Part shown: positions 10,974 through 20,401 of the stretch, piece by piece
Position numbering within the stretch: the stretch's first letter is position 1
How the letters are laid out: the number at the start of each line of letters is the position of its first letter
DNA from: Mycoplana rhizolycopersici
GTDB taxonomy: Bacteria; Pseudomonadota; Alphaproteobacteria; Rhizobiales; Rhizobiaceae
Reading direction: 5' to 3'
Length of the DNA stretch: 64,000 bases
Assembly: GCF_013378445.1 (NCBI RefSeq)
Contig: NZ_JABXYK010000003.1
Span: forward strand, 310,001 to 374,000
Position numbers and translations under genes: made by a program
The notes under the pieces: generated by a model
The model's database searches: none
What the model was told of the DNA's origin: nothing
What the model saw: only the letters and a program-made list of their open reading frames with translations

Positions 10974-12028
10974 CCACTCCCGCACGCGTTCTCGTCGTCG
11001 ACGATTCGCCCACCATGCGCGGCCTGATTACGGCCGTCCTCAATGCCGATCCCGATGTCGATGTCATCGGCCAGGCGGGCGACGCGATGGAAGCGCGCAA
11101 CGCCATCAAGCAATTGAACCCCGATGTCGTCACGCTCGACATCGAGATGCCGAACATGAACGGTCTGGAGTTTCTGGACAAGATCATGCGGCTTCGCCCG
11201 ATGCCGGTCATCATGGTTTCGAGCCTGACGCATCGCGGCGCGGACGCGACGCTGGCAGCGCTCGAAATTGGCGCCTTCGATTGCGTCGGCAAGCCGCAAC
11301 CCGGTGACGCGCGACCGTTCGGCGACCTCGCCGAGAAGGTCAAGGCGGCTGCGCGTTCCCAGCGGCGCTCGGTGCCGTCGGAACCGGCCGCGGCTTCGCA
11401 GGCCGCTGCAAACGGCAATGCTGCAAGTGCCTACCGTTCCGGCCGCAAGATCGTGGCGATTGGCGCTTCGACGGGCGGCGTCGAGGCCTTGATCGCGGTC
11501 CTGCAGAAATTTCCGGTCAACTGCCCGCCGACCGTCATTACCCAGCACATGCCGCCCACCTTCACCAAGAGCTTCGCCGAGCGCCTGAACCGCCTCTGCG
11601 CGCCGCGGGTGGAGGAGGCGACGGACGGCGCGCGTTTGGAAATCGGCAAGATCTATCTCGCCCCCGGCGGCGAGCGGCATCTGCAGGTCGCCAACGTCGC
11701 GGCGCCCTGCTGCCGGCTTCTGGATCGAGACCCGGTCAACGGCCATCGCCCTTCGGTCGATGTCCTGTTTGATTCGGTTGCCGAACTTGCCGGCCGCAAT
11801 GCCGTCGGTGTCATCCTCACGGGGATGGGACGCGACGGCGCGGCCGGGCTATTGAAGATGCGCCATGCCGGTGCCCGCACCATAGGACAAAACGAAAAGA
11901 CTTGCGTGGTCTATGGGATGCCGCGGGTGGCGCATGAATTGGGCGCGGTGGAGCACCAGCTCCCGCTGGCGTCCATTGGGGAGGAAATCTTGAAGCTCAC
12001 TGCCGCCCGTAGAGAAGGGAGCGAATAA
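10970..12028 (+). CDS. cheB: Chemotaxis methylesterase/glutaminase CheB
   Basis: A 352-residue protein with an N-terminal receiver (D11/D12, phosphoacceptor D57 in VTLDIEMP) and a C-terminal methylesterase domain. The catalytic triad motifs are visible: the Ser in [11 protein letters not shown], the His in TQHMPPTFT, and the Asp in [11 protein letters not shown]. An Ala-rich linker of about 30 residues joins the domains. Phosphorylation by CheA activates demethylation of receptors. It overlaps cheR by 4 bases and abuts cheY2. Confidence 0.96.
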   Translation: MTTPARVLVVDDSPTMRGLITAVLNADPDVDVIGQAGDAMEARNAIKQLNPDVVTLDIEMPNMNGLEFLDKIMRLRPMPVIMVSSLTHRGADATLAALEIGAFDCVGKPQPGDARPFGDLAEKVKAAARSQRRSVPSEPAAASQAAANGNAASAYRSGRKIVAIGASTGGVEALIAVLQKFPVNCPPTVITQHMPPTFTKSFAERLNRLCAPRVEEATDGARLEIGKIYLAPGGERHLQVANVAAPCCRLLDRDPVNGHRPSVDVLFDSVAELAGRNAVGVILTGMGRDGAAGLLKMRHAGARTIGQNEKTCVVYGMPRVAHELGAVEHQLPLASIGEEILKLTAARREGSE

Positions 12029-12417
12029 TGTCTATCGCTGAGAAAATTAAGGTTCTAATCGTCGACGATCAGGTCACCAGTCGTCTGCTGCTCGGGGACG
12101 CGCTGCAACAGCTCGGCTTCAAGCAGATTACTGCGGCAGGTGACGGCGAACAGGGCATGAAGATCATGACCCAGCAGCCCCATCACCTGGTCATTTCGGA
12201 CTTCAACATGCCGAAGATGGACGGGCTGGTCTTCCTCCAGCACGTGCGCGCCAATCCGGCGACCAAGAAGGCGGCCTTCATCATTCTGACGGCGCAGGGC
12301 GACCGCGCGCTCGTGCAGAAGGCGGCAGCCCTCGGTGCCAACAACGTGCTCGCCAAGCCGTTCACCATCGACAAGATGAAGGCTGCTATCGAAGCCGTAT
12401 TCGGGTCCCTGAAATGA
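12028..12417 (+). CDS. cheY2: Response regulator CheY2 (motor-binding)
   Basis: A 129-residue single receiver with D13/D14, phosphoacceptor D58 in VISDFNMP, T88 in IILTAQG and the Lys of LAKPF. In S. meliloti CheY2-P is the form that slows the flagellar motor, and CheY1 serves as its sink; the same gene order here supports that reading. It starts on the last base of the cheB stop codon and overlaps cheD by 4 bases. Confidence 0.93.
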   Translation: MSIAEKIKVLIVDDQVTSRLLLGDALQQLGFKQITAAGDGEQGMKIMTQQPHHLVISDFNMPKMDGLVFLQHVRANPATKKAAFIILTAQGDRALVQKAAALGANNVLAKPFTIDKMKAAIEAVFGSLK

Positions 12418-12968
12418 CAACAGATGTTGCTGCCCGCCGGGTTCATGTGATCCAGGGCGAGTACAAGGTGGTGTCCGATCCCGACGTCGTGCTGACGACG
12501 ATCCTGGGGTCCTGCGTGGCAGCCTGCATGCGCGACCCTGTCGTGGGTGTTGGCGGCATGAACCATTTCCTGCTTCCGGGCTCGGTTGAGGCGATGGCTG
12601 CGGGCGGGGATGCCACGCGCTATGGCGTGCATCTGATGGAACTGCTGATCAACGGCCTGCTGAAGCAGGGGGCGCGGCGCGACCGGCTAGAGGCGAAGAT
12701 CTTTGGCGGAGCGAAGACGATCGCCCGCTTTTCGAACGTCGGGGAACAGAACGCCCTCTTTGCGCGCCGGTTCCTGATGGACGAAGGCATCAGGATCGTC
12801 GGCGAAAGCACAGGCGGCGAGCATGGACGCAAGCTCGAGTACTGGCCGTCCAGCGGCCGCGCCCGCCAGCATGCTCTGACCGGTGCAGAGGCGCAGCGTA
12901 CCGTGGCTCAGGAACAGCGACCGGTCATCGCGCCGAAGCCGGTTGAAAGCTCGATCGAATTCTTTTGA
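12414..12968 (+). CDS. cheD: Chemoreceptor glutamine deamidase CheD
   Basis: A 184-residue CheD. It carries the catalytic Cys in [15 protein letters not shown], the His in GMNHFLLPG, and the downstream [17 protein letters not shown]. It deamidates receptor glutamines and helps adaptation. The tail beyond residue 150 ([10 protein letters not shown] onwards) is longer and low in motifs. It overlaps cheY2 by 4 bases; an ATG overlapping its own stop could start the next frame, but a better start exists downstream. Confidence 0.93.
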   Translation: MTTDVAARRVHVIQGEYKVVSDPDVVLTTILGSCVAACMRDPVVGVGGMNHFLLPGSVEAMAAGGDATRYGVHLMELLINGLLKQGARRDRLEAKIFGGAKTIARFSNVGEQNALFARRFLMDEGIRIVGESTGGEHGRKLEYWPSSGRARQHALTGAEAQRTVAQEQRPVIAPKPVESSIEFF

Positions 12969-13057
12969 TGCCGCAAGCGGCGTCGAATACTGGCAATGGG
13001 TGTGCCCGCAGGCACGGGTCCGAAGATGGGCCGTGCTGCGGTGGAAGTGGGGAAGCC

Positions 13058-13450
13058 ATGAAGTCCGATCATCTCTATAATACGCCCGTCATGGAAGAAG
13101 CCCTTCCCGCCGTCCTCATGCGCGTCGTATCCGAACTGCACGACGTCGCCTATCTGATCGAGCGCATTGAACCGCAGCTTGCCGACCTGCATCCCGAGGC
13201 GGGTCAGAACACCGCCGAGCGGATGATGGTCCTGCAGGGGATCGATCTGGCGGTCCAGAAGGCCAGGGGACTTGCAGAGTTCCTGGGACACGTCACGGCG
13301 GACATGCCGGAGGGCTGGGCGGTCGACGTGACCACCGCACTCAACCTGGTCAAGCTCACCGATATGCAGAAGGCGCTTGCGAGCCCGTTCCTGCGCGCGG
13401 AACATTCGCAGCCGATCAACAAGGCTGCCGGGGACTTCGAAGCTTTCTGA
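13058..13450 (+). CDS. cheT: CheT, chemotaxis accessory protein with DXXXQ motif
   Basis: A 130-residue helical protein. I chose ATG 13058 because GGGGAAG lies directly upstream and the sequence from MKSDHLYNTP is well structured; the in-frame ATG at 12968, on the cheD stop, would add 30 Cys/Gly-rich residues. Residues 63-67 (DLAVQ) form a DXXXQ motif of the kind used by CheZ-type phosphatases. As I recall, S. meliloti CheT, at this same position in the operon, has been linked to CheY-P dephosphorylation and to CheR. It is the last gene of the che operon. Confidence 0.8.
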   Translation: MKSDHLYNTPVMEEALPAVLMRVVSELHDVAYLIERIEPQLADLHPEAGQNTAERMMVLQGIDLAVQKARGLAEFLGHVTADMPEGWAVDVTTALNLVKLTDMQKALASPFLRAEHSQPINKAAGDFEAF

Positions 13451-13470
13451 TTCGAGCTGTCGCTTGTCGA

Positions 13471-13503
13471 GCCGACCCGCTGCGGCAGGGTCGGCGGGCT
13501 TTG
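13471..13503 (+). terminator. Probable terminator after cheT
   Basis: Perfect 8-base stem GCCGACCC (13471-13478) and GGGTCGGC (13488-13495) with a 9-base loop, followed by GGGCTTT. The U-tract is short, so termination may be partial. Confidence 0.5.
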
Positions 13504-13632
13504 CCCGAAAGTGCCGGGCGATCCGCCACATTTTGGTAAACACTTGAATCGTCGAGAAAATAGCAGATTGTGAGCCTGGACGGGCCGGATACTGGCCGTC
13601 CCGTCGCGCCTTGTTCCCGCGAAACGCTCGCG

Positions 13633-13649
13633 CAAGTTTCACCGACTAG
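13633..13649 (+). promoter_or_regulatory. Candidate class II flagellar promoter element, fliF
   Basis: GCTCGCG-CAAGTTT-CACCGA-CTAG. It matches the recurring element in every conserved position. It lies 150 bases before the fliF ATG. An imperfect inverted repeat (GGACGGGCC 13578-13586 and GGCCGTCC 13594-13601) lies just upstream. Confidence 0.6.
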
Positions 13650-13798
13650 TTTCCCGAACGGATCATCTAGATCTGCGTAATTCTTGGGGCTGATGGGCCG
13701 TTGGCTGCGGCGCCTTACCAGGGTTGGGCAATGTAAACTGAGCGGGTCTGCCATTTCTTGGCCAAATGGTGATCCGGGAAAGTTCGTGCGGGAACAGA

Positions 13799-15487
13799 AT
13801 GAATCTGTTGGATCAACTAAAGAGTATAGGCAAGAATCTGGCTTCGCTCGGGCAGGCGAAGCTGGCGCTCATGGCAGGGGCGGGGGTCGTCACGCTCGGC
13901 CTGGTGCTTGCCGCCGCCATTTTCGTCAACAAGCCCGCCTATGAAACCCTGTACGTCGGGCTCGAAAGCTCTGACATGCACCAGATCAGCATCGCACTGG
14001 CCGAGGCCAGTGTCGATTTCCAGACCGGAACCGATGGTGCCAGCCTGCAGGTGCCTGTCGGGCAGACCGGCAAGGCCCGTCTGCTTTTGGCAGAGCGCGG
14101 CCTGCCCAGCAGCTCCAACTCCGGCTACGAACTCTTCGACAATGTCGGCTCGCTGGGCCTGACGTCGTTCATGCAGGAGGTGACGCGGGTACGCGCCCTC
14201 GAAGGCGAGATCGCACGGACCATCCAGCAGATCAGCGGCATCGCCGCCGCTCGCGTCCATATCGTCATGCCGGATCGCGGGAATTTCCGCCGCGCCGAAC
14301 AGCCGCCGACGGCTTCGGTCATGATCCGCGCCAGCGGCACCGCCGGCCGCAAGGCCGCAGCCTCCATTCGCCATCTCGTCGCCGCCTCGGTTCCCGGGCT
14401 GGAAGCGGAGCATGTGACGATCCTCGATTCCGCTGGCCAACTGCTGGCCTCCGGCGACGATTCCGAAAACAACTCCCTTAACCGCTCGCTGAACATCGTG
14501 CAGTCGGTCCAGGAAGACGTGGAGCGCAACATCGAAAAGGCGCTGGCGCCATTCCTCGGCATGGACAACTTCCGCGCCAGCGTCATGGCGGCCCTGAACA
14601 CTGATTCTCAGCAGACACAGGAGACCGTCTACGATCCGGAATCCCGCGTCGAGCGCTCCGTCCGCGTCACGCGGGAATCGCAGCAGTCCAACCAGAGCCA
14701 GTTGCAGCGTCCCGCTACGGTCGAACAGAACATTCCGCAGGGCGGCCCGGATCCGGGCGTCGGTCCGCAGTCGAGCGATCAGGCTGATAAGAAGGAAGAG
14801 CAGACCAACTACGAAATCAACAGCAAGACGGTAGCTACCATCCGCAACAGCTACCAGGTCGAACGTCTGTCGGTGGCCGTCGTGGTCAATCAGGGCCGGG
14901 TTGCCGCACTCGTCGGCGAAGGTGCCGATCAGGCCAAGATCGATGCCTATCTCGCGGAGATGCAGAAGATCGTCACTTCCGCTGCGGGCCTCAATTCCGA
15001 TCGGGGCGACGTTGTCACGCTGACGGCAATGAACTTCCTCGACAACCAGTTGCTCGACGAAGCCGTGCCGGGGCCGGGCGTGATGGAGACGTTGGCACGC
15101 AACCTCTCCACGATCATCAATGCGCTGGCCTTCGTCGCCGTCGCCTTCCTGGTGGTCTGGTTCGGCTTCCGTCCGGTCGTCCGCTCCGTCACCGGCGCTG
15201 CCAACGACAATGCCCTGGAAGCTGGCGCAGGTGGTCTCGAACTGCCCGACTTCTCGCCTGCGGTCGGCGTTGGTGCCGGCGGTGGCGCATTGATGGACGG
15301 CTTCGGCTCCGACTTCGGCTTCGACAGTACCGACGACCTGCTCAGCGCCGGCGATGACAGCGACAGCGTCTTCAACCGCCGCGTCAAGGAAGGGCCGGAG
15401 CGGCGTCTGGCCCGCATGGTCGAGATCAGCGAAGAACGCGCTGCGAAGATCCTGCGCAAATGGGCGGAAAACCAGGCCGCAGCCTGA
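13799..15487 (+). CDS. fliF: Flagellar MS-ring protein FliF
   Basis: A 562-residue inner-membrane ring protein on which the flagellar motor and export gate are built. ATG 13799 (MNLLDQLKSI) is preceded by CGGGAACAGA. Upstream in-frame starts exist but lack a site, and the family begins close to this Met. Transmembrane segments are at about residues 24-44 and 445-465, flanking the periplasmic YscJ/FliF domain. The C-terminal cytoplasmic tail ends in EISEERAAKILRKWAENQ, the FliG-binding type. The stretch before it is rich in Gly/Asp/Phe. It is a single gene with its own promoter element and terminator. Confidence 0.94.
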   Translation: MNLLDQLKSIGKNLASLGQAKLALMAGAGVVTLGLVLAAAIFVNKPAYETLYVGLESSDMHQISIALAEASVDFQTGTDGASLQVPVGQTGKARLLLAERGLPSSSNSGYELFDNVGSLGLTSFMQEVTRVRALEGEIARTIQQISGIAAARVHIVMPDRGNFRRAEQPPTASVMIRASGTAGRKAAASIRHLVAASVPGLEAEHVTILDSAGQLLASGDDSENNSLNRSLNIVQSVQEDVERNIEKALAPFLGMDNFRASVMAALNTDSQQTQETVYDPESRVERSVRVTRESQQSNQSQLQRPATVEQNIPQGGPDPGVGPQSSDQADKKEEQTNYEINSKTVATIRNSYQVERLSVAVVVNQGRVAALVGEGADQAKIDAYLAEMQKIVTSAAGLNSDRGDVVTLTAMNFLDNQLLDEAVPGPGVMETLARNLSTIINALAFVAVAFLVVWFGFRPVVRSVTGAANDNALEAGAGGLELPDFSPAVGVGAGGGALMDGFGSDFGFDSTDDLLSAGDDSDSVFNRRVKEGPERRLARMVEISEERAAKILRKWAENQAAA

Positions 15488-15511
15488 TCCCCGTCACTAC
15501 GCAATCAGTGA

Positions 15512-15540
15512 AATCCCGCCGAAAGGCGGGATTTTTGTTT
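15512..15540 (+). terminator. Rho-independent terminator of fliF
   Basis: Perfect 9-base stem AATCCCGCC / GGCGGGATT with a GAAA tetraloop, followed by TTTGTTT. It begins 25 bases after the fliF stop. Confidence 0.85.
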
Positions 15541-16125
15541 GGCAGGATCCGTCCACGACCCATGCCGATTGCTTCCCCGAAGTCTCACCGACCGATGGTT
15601 GTTCGCTCCGCACTGCCGTCAGCTGCTCCCGGCGTAGAAGATCGCGTCGCGTTTTGAAGAATGGGTGTGACTCAAAAGCGACGGTTTTCTTCAATCGCCC
15701 GTCGTACTCTCGTAACGTCAGGCATAAATCTTGCCCTAAAATTGCAACTGACAAAAAAATGTGATGGCGAGTGATCCGCACGACATCGACGGAATTTCGC
15801 GGCGCTGTGTACACATCTGTCTGCAAGAAATTGCCGCGCATGCGGACAAACACTGAAAATGTTATTATTAACAAAAGTTTAACATCACGTCCGTTGTCGC
15901 ATAGGTTGCTGTTCGGCAAGTCGCGCGAATCGATTCATGAAATCGAGTGGAAGTAAATCCCCAGGTGAGGCCTGTGGCTTTTGATTCGGTGCCCTGTACA
16001 CTTTAGTGACTGATTCGTTTGGTGAATCTCGCCCATGCGGCTTGATCGCACACGCTACCGATTATCCGGTGCCTGTTGCGAGGGGAAGCGAGAGGCGCCA
16101 GTCGAATTCGGCAACGGGGGCTATT
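15541..16125 (+). other. Upstream region of visN, no gene seen
   Basis: This 585-base stretch has no convincing gene. It becomes AT-rich around 15840-15960, as expected for a regulated promoter. A perfect 10-base palindrome TGTGTACACA lies at 15806-15815, and a related TGTACACTTT at about 15995-16005, either of which could be a regulator site. Open frames here lack ribosome-binding sites, and one on the minus strand runs through the fliF terminator. Confidence 0.5.
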
Positions 16126-16866
16126 ATGGAAACGATCAGGGCGGATGTTACGCTCCGGGAATCCTATGGATTCTCTGCGGTGGCCGGTGAACGAAAGAGT
16201 GCGCGCGACCTTCTGCTTCAGCAGCTCGGCCGCTGCGCGGACCGAGCGAGCCTCCCGGCGGGCTTGCGGGCACTGACCCGTTACGTCAGCGCCAGCCACT
16301 ATCTCCTCGTCAGGCACGACAGGACTTTCGATACCGATATCGATTTTGTGGTCGCCTCTGACTGGCCCTTCGACATGGTCCGCAATATGGCGGCGGCGAT
16401 CGGTAACGTCAGTTCAAGGATGAGCGAGATCGATCGCTGCAGCAGCCTGATGCAACCGGCCTTCGTGCAGCTTGCCGACGACATCGCGGTCCCCGCCGGC
16501 ATCAGCCGAGAATACTGCGCGATCACCGTGAACGTAGGCCGCGTTCGAATGACGCTGCTGCTGCTGTTTCCGGAACACTTCATCCTTTCGCAGACGAGCC
16601 TGCGCGACGTGGGGCTCCTGACCGGCTATCTGGCGAGCCTGTGCTGCAAGCCGTCCGCGCGCCAGGACCGCGATTCCGAGTTGACCGATCGGGAGATCGA
16701 GTGCCTTTATTGGATCGCCGAGGGCAAGACGAGCGACGAGATCGCCGTCATTCTCGGCATCTCCCGCAACACCATCAACAACTACATCACCAGCGTGATG
16801 CGCAAGACCGCGACGAAAACGCGTTCCGAAGCCATCGCCTGGGCGGTGCGAAACAACCTGGTCTGA
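16126..16866 (+). CDS. visN: LuxR-type transcriptional regulator VisN
   Basis: A 246-residue regulator with an N-terminal ligand-type domain and a C-terminal LuxR helix-turn-helix (LTDREIECLYWIAEGKTSDE, then VILGISRNTINNYI). ATG 16126 is preceded by CGGGGG and gives the length expected for VisN; the frame also has an earlier ATG at 16006 without a site. In S. meliloti VisN forms a heterodimer with VisR and is the top activator of motility and chemotaxis genes, acting through rem. visR follows after 14 bases. Confidence 0.9.
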   Translation: METIRADVTLRESYGFSAVAGERKSARDLLLQQLGRCADRASLPAGLRALTRYVSASHYLLVRHDRTFDTDIDFVVASDWPFDMVRNMAAAIGNVSSRMSEIDRCSSLMQPAFVQLADDIAVPAGISREYCAITVNVGRVRMTLLLLFPEHFILSQTSLRDVGLLTGYLASLCCKPSARQDRDSELTDREIECLYWIAEGKTSDEIAVILGISRNTINNYITSVMRKTATKTRSEAIAWAVRNNLV

Positions 16867-16880
16867 GGGAGAAAACGCAA

Positions 16881-17621
16881 TTGGAGTTCTCCCAGCAAAC
16901 GCCGCAGTCGCCGGAAATACGGATATCCAAGATCTCGCGGACGAAGCGCTGCACCGATGTCGTGGGCACCCTGCAGCATATGCAGAAGGTGATCGGCGCC
17001 AAGCATTTCGCGGTGCTGCGTCTGATCGGCCAGGGAGTGCCATCCGCCCGTCGGTTGAGCTGCACCTATAGCAGCTGGGCCGCCAATGCCGGCACCGAAG
17101 CGCGGCTGATCGTGGAGGCCTATGGCGAGGCCCTGATCGCCCATCTCGATACCTCGATGTTGCCGGTCTTCTGGGAGGGGCGGGACGCGGGCTGCGCCGT
17201 GCAATCGCCAAACCTGCTCTCCTTCATGAAGTGCCTGCCCGTTCGTTGCCTGGCCACCTCCGGACTGGCTTTCCCGGTTCGCCTCGGCTCGAACGGCAAC
17301 GGCTACGTCGTCTTCATGGCCGAGCACCTCGAGGTCGCAAGTGATACCGTCCTGGACATGCATATGCGCGCCGGCCAGCTCATGCTTGATCTGCTGGCGG
17401 CGGACGAGAAGCGGATACAGCCGGCCGAAGCGCTGAACGAGCGCGAAATCGCCTGCCTGCAAATGGCCGGCGACGGCTGCATCAGCGAGGCGATCGCCGA
17501 CAAGCTCGGCCTGTCGGTACACACCGTGAATGCCTATCTCGGCACCGCAACGACCAAGCTGGACGCCGTCAACCGGATCCAGGCGATCGCCAAGGCGATC
17601 CGCCTGGGTTACATCCGCTGA
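16881..17621 (+). CDS. visR: LuxR-type transcriptional regulator VisR
   Basis: A 246-residue partner of VisN with a C-terminal LuxR helix-turn-helix (LNEREIACLQMAGDGCISEA, then KLGLSVHTVNAYLG). I chose TTG 16881 because GAGGGAG lies 8 bases before it and the protein then starts (L/M)EFSQQTPQSPEIRI, matching VisN in length; no ATG occurs until well inside the domain. The frame remains open upstream inside visN. The rare TTG start could keep VisR output tuned to VisN. Confidence 0.86.
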   Translation: MEFSQQTPQSPEIRISKISRTKRCTDVVGTLQHMQKVIGAKHFAVLRLIGQGVPSARRLSCTYSSWAANAGTEARLIVEAYGEALIAHLDTSMLPVFWEGRDAGCAVQSPNLLSFMKCLPVRCLATSGLAFPVRLGSNGNGYVVFMAEHLEVASDTVLDMHMRAGQLMLDLLAADEKRIQPAEALNEREIACLQMAGDGCISEAIADKLGLSVHTVNAYLGTATTKLDAVNRIQAIAKAIRLGYIR

Positions 17622-17647
17622 AGCGCCATCAGGCGCCCGATCTGCGG

Positions 17648-18091
17648 CTAGTGGCTAAGCGCTGAAGGCGAGCTCGAACGCCGGAACTGTGCGTCCTTGA
17701 GGCTCTCGGCCAGAAGGTGCGTGTTGTCTTCCGGATCGTGCGACGGATTCTCGAAAGCGACGTGCGTGATCTCGACGCCTGCCTGCTCGCTGCCGAGTTG
17801 CAGGCGGGCATAGACCGTGCATCCGCGCGGGCGCAGTTCCAGGTCGAGGATCACTTCCGGTTCGCCGCCCCAGTCGAGCTTGTAGTCGCCGCCGGCGCCG
17901 AACACGACAGTGCCGGGCAGGAAGTAGAGTTCAGCGGCCGAAGAGACAAGGTCGGCAAGGTTTCCGTAGCACTCGAACCGTAGCAGCGACACAAGATCGG
18001 CCGCGTCCAGCAGCCGCAATTCCGATGCAACAGGGCCGATCGCCTCGGCTACAATCCTCTCGCGCTGGGCAGAATAGGTGCACTTTCTCAT
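17648..18091 (-). CDS. Conserved hypothetical protein of the flagellar cluster
   Basis: A 147-residue soluble protein with no signal peptide or membrane segment that I can name. It starts [20 protein letters not shown], and the middle is a run of beta-prone segments ([20 protein letters not shown]). Its ATG overlaps the flhB stop by 4 bases, so it is the last gene of the motA-fliM-fliN-fliG-flhB unit. A gene of this kind is, as I recall, found at the same place in S. meliloti. I can assign no function. Confidence 0.7.
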   Translation of the reverse strand: MRKCTYSAQRERIVAEAIGPVASELRLLDAADLVSLLRFECYGNLADLVSSAAELYFLPGTVVFGAGGDYKLDWGGEPEVILDLELRPRGCTVYARLQLGSEQAGVEITHVAFENPSHDPEDNTHLLAESLKDAQFRRSSSPSALSH

Positions 18092-19176
18092 CGGATCTCG
18101 TTTACCCGTCTCGTTTGGGGCGAAGCTGCGTAGACCCGGTGAATCAGTTCCGCCACTGCCTTGTAGAACACCGGTGGAATGACACTATCTACCGAGACTT
18201 GCGCAAACATGGAGCGTGCAAGGGGTGGATCCTCGAAAACGGGAATGCCATTCTCCTCTGCAAGCTCGCGAATCTTCAGCGCCACGAGGTCCTGGCCCTT
18301 GGCAACGACAATCGGCGCATCCTGCTCCTCGCGCACGTAGCGTAGCGCGACGGCGAAGTGCGTGGGGTTGGCGATGACGAGCGTCGCGCGCGGCACGGCG
18401 GCGATCATGCGCTTTCGTGCACGATCGCGCTGGATCGAGCGCAGCCTGCTCTTCACGATCGGGTCGCCCTGCGCCTGTTTATGCTCTTCCTTGACCTCCT
18501 GCTTGGTCATGCGCAGTTCCGAATACCAGTGGTGCCGGGTCCAGGCGAAATCGATCACCGCGATGATTGCGGTTGCGAACAGAACGATGACCAGGATCTT
18601 GTTGGCTTCCTTGGCAAGAATCGCAAAGATCGCTGCCGGATCGCTGAACATGGCGTTCAGCGTCGCGAAGTAGTCGTCCCAAAGCACGAGGACGACGACG
18701 ACGGAGACGACGCCGACCTTGATCAGGGATTTGCCGAATTCCACCAAACCCTGCTTGCCGAAGATCCGGGTGAATCCGCTGATGGGCGAAAGCCGCGACA
18801 TCTGCGGCCGCACACGCTCCAGTACGGGGCTCGGCATGTTCTGGAACACCGAGGCAGCGATGCCGAACAGCATCATCATGGCGAGCACGGGCAGCAGCAT
18901 CGCGCCGGCCTCCCAGCCGAGATGGCGGAAGAGCGCCACGACGTCGGTGCTGGTCTCCAGGTCCCAGGCTTCCGGCTGTTCGAAGAGATCGCGCAGGCTT
19001 TCGGCCACGCGCATGATGCCGCCGGGCAGGAAGAAGACCAGGAAGATGTAGATTGCGACGGTCGACGCGAACACGGGCACTTCGCGCGCGAACGGTGTAT
19101 TGCCCTTTTCAGCCGCATCGCGCAGCTTCTTCTCTGACGGGTCTTCTGTTTTACTGTCCTTGTCCTCGTCGGACAT
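18088..19176 (-). CDS. flhB: Flagellar export switch protein FlhB
   Basis: A 362-residue membrane protein of the type III export gate that switches substrate from hook to filament. It has four hydrophobic segments in the N-terminal half and a cytoplasmic C-terminal domain with the self-cleavage motif NPTH at residues 270-273. The N-terminus is charged ([20 protein letters not shown]), as usual. It is separated from fliG by 152 bases that contain a strong hairpin terminator, and I see no promoter motif in between. Confidence 0.94.
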   Translation of the reverse strand: MSDEDKDSKTEDPSEKKLRDAAEKGNTPFAREVPVFASTVAIYIFLVFFLPGGIMRVAESLRDLFEQPEAWDLETSTDVVALFRHLGWEAGAMLLPVLAMMMLFGIAASVFQNMPSPVLERVRPQMSRLSPISGFTRIFGKQGLVEFGKSLIKVGVVSVVVVLVLWDDYFATLNAMFSDPAAIFAILAKEANKILVIVLFATAIIAVIDFAWTRHHWYSELRMTKQEVKEEHKQAQGDPIVKSRLRSIQRDRARKRMIAAVPRATLVIANPTHFAVALRYVREEQDAPIVVAKGQDLVALKIRELAEENGIPVFEDPPLARSMFAQVSVDSVIPPVFYKAVAELIHRVYAASPQTRRVNEIR

Positions 19177-19253
19177 GGATCCTACTCCCGCAATGCACCC
19201 GGACAGCGGTCGTGGGAGCTGCTTGCATCCGCTCCCGTACCCGTTGGCCCATC

Positions 19254-19290
19254 AAAAAAGGGACCCGAATCTTTTCAGAATCGGATCCCT
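19254..19290 (-). terminator. Terminator between fliG and flhB
   Basis: On the minus strand a 14-base arm (19290-19277) pairs with 19272-19259 with one mismatch and one G-U pair around a 4-base GAAA loop, followed by TTTTT. It lies inside what is otherwise a single operon and would reduce transcription of flhB. Confidence 0.75.
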
Positions 19291-19328
19291 GGGACGCTTG
19301 TTGCTGAAGGCGAGCAAGTCAAGCCGCA

Positions 19329-20363
19329 TCAGGCGGCGGCGGCCCTTTCGTCCTTCTCTTTCAACTGAATCTGGCCGGCAGCGGCCAGGCGGATCGCCTC
19401 CTGCGTGATCGAGCGGCGGGCGATGGCCACTTCGCGCGGATTGCCCTGGTCGCCGACGGCGAGATCCGATTCGATCATGCGGCGCTGGCGCGCGCCGATC
19501 GACGACAGGACTGCCTCGCGCAGTTCCATAGGGGTGCCGCGGAGCGCCGCGGTGATGATATCGCCGGCAACGTCGTTGAAAAGCGCGACCCGGCTCTTCT
19601 GCGGCATGGCCAGGATGTCCTCGAAGAGGAAGATCTTCGGGCGGACCTTCTTGACCGAGGCCGTGCTGATGGACTCCAGCGAGGCGAGCAACTCGTCCAC
19701 CTGGTTCTTCTCCATCTCGTTCATCATCTCCGCGACCTTGTTCGAGCCGGGCGAGTTGCGCTCCGATTCGAAGGCATTCATCATTTCGATGACGCGGTTT
19801 TCGATGATCGCTGCAGCCTTGGGGCTGACATCCTTCAGGTTGACGGTGCGGTTGATGATATCCGCGCGGTTTTCCTCCGGCACTTCCAGAAGGACCTTGG
19901 CGCCGAAGCTCGAAGGCATCATCGACAGGATGTAGGCGATCGTCTGGGCGTGTTCCTTGAGCAGGAAGCGGCTGATGAAAGCGGCATCGGCATCCTGGAG
20001 GCGGTCCCAGATCGTGGTCTCGTAGGCCTGGAAGGCGGTGCGGCGGCCCAGAAGCCCGTCGACCTCGTCCGGCGTCAGACCCTCTTCGAGGATGCTCTCC
20101 ATCATCTTGGCATTGTCCATCAGGCCAGCGCCCTCAGTGAAGAGGTCTTCGAACTCGTTGACCAGTTCGAGCAGTTCGTGGGGCGGGATCGGGCGCAGGT
20201 TCTGCGCCGCCGCGATAATCCCCTGCAGCTCGCTCTGCGTGAAAAATTTCAGGAGCTTGCCCGCCACGGGCTTGCCCATGGCCAGAAGAACCGCTGCCGC
20301 CTTGTCGACCGGGTTGAGCGGTGCGCCGACAGCGGTGCTGCCGAAGTTTTCGAAATCCATCAT
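19329..20363 (-). CDS. fliG: Flagellar motor switch protein FliG
   Basis: A 344-residue switch protein that sits on FliF and interacts with MotA to make torque. The middle and C-terminal ARM-type domains are recognisable, including the charged torque helix region LSSIGARQRRMIESDLAVGD (about residues 286-305). AGGAGG precedes two adjacent ATGs, at 20363 (5 bases) and 20360 (8 bases), and either may be used. It is third from last in the minus-strand operon and is followed by a terminator. Confidence 0.94.
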   Translation of the reverse strand: MMDFENFGSTAVGAPLNPVDKAAAVLLAMGKPVAGKLLKFFTQSELQGIIAAAQNLRPIPPHELLELVNEFEDLFTEGAGLMDNAKMMESILEEGLTPDEVDGLLGRRTAFQAYETTIWDRLQDADAAFISRFLLKEHAQTIAYILSMMPSSFGAKVLLEVPEENRADIINRTVNLKDVSPKAAAIIENRVIEMMNAFESERNSPGSNKVAEMMNEMEKNQVDELLASLESISTASVKKVRPKIFLFEDILAMPQKSRVALFNDVAGDIITAALRGTPMELREAVLSSIGARQRRMIESDLAVGDQGNPREVAIARRSITQEAIRLAAAGQIQLKEKDERAAAA

Positions 20364-20401
20364 GGATGCCTCCTGAAACCTTTCATCGGTGTCAGATATT
20401 G

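Noticed and set aside
12968-13057. ATG overlapping the cheD stop as the cheT start
   Set aside because: It would add 30 Cys/Gly-rich residues, whereas ATG 13058 has a good ribosome-binding site and a family-like start. It cannot be fully excluded.
15497-15919. A 140-codon minus-strand frame after fliF
   Set aside because: It runs through the fliF terminator, has no ribosome-binding site, and its sequence shows no family.
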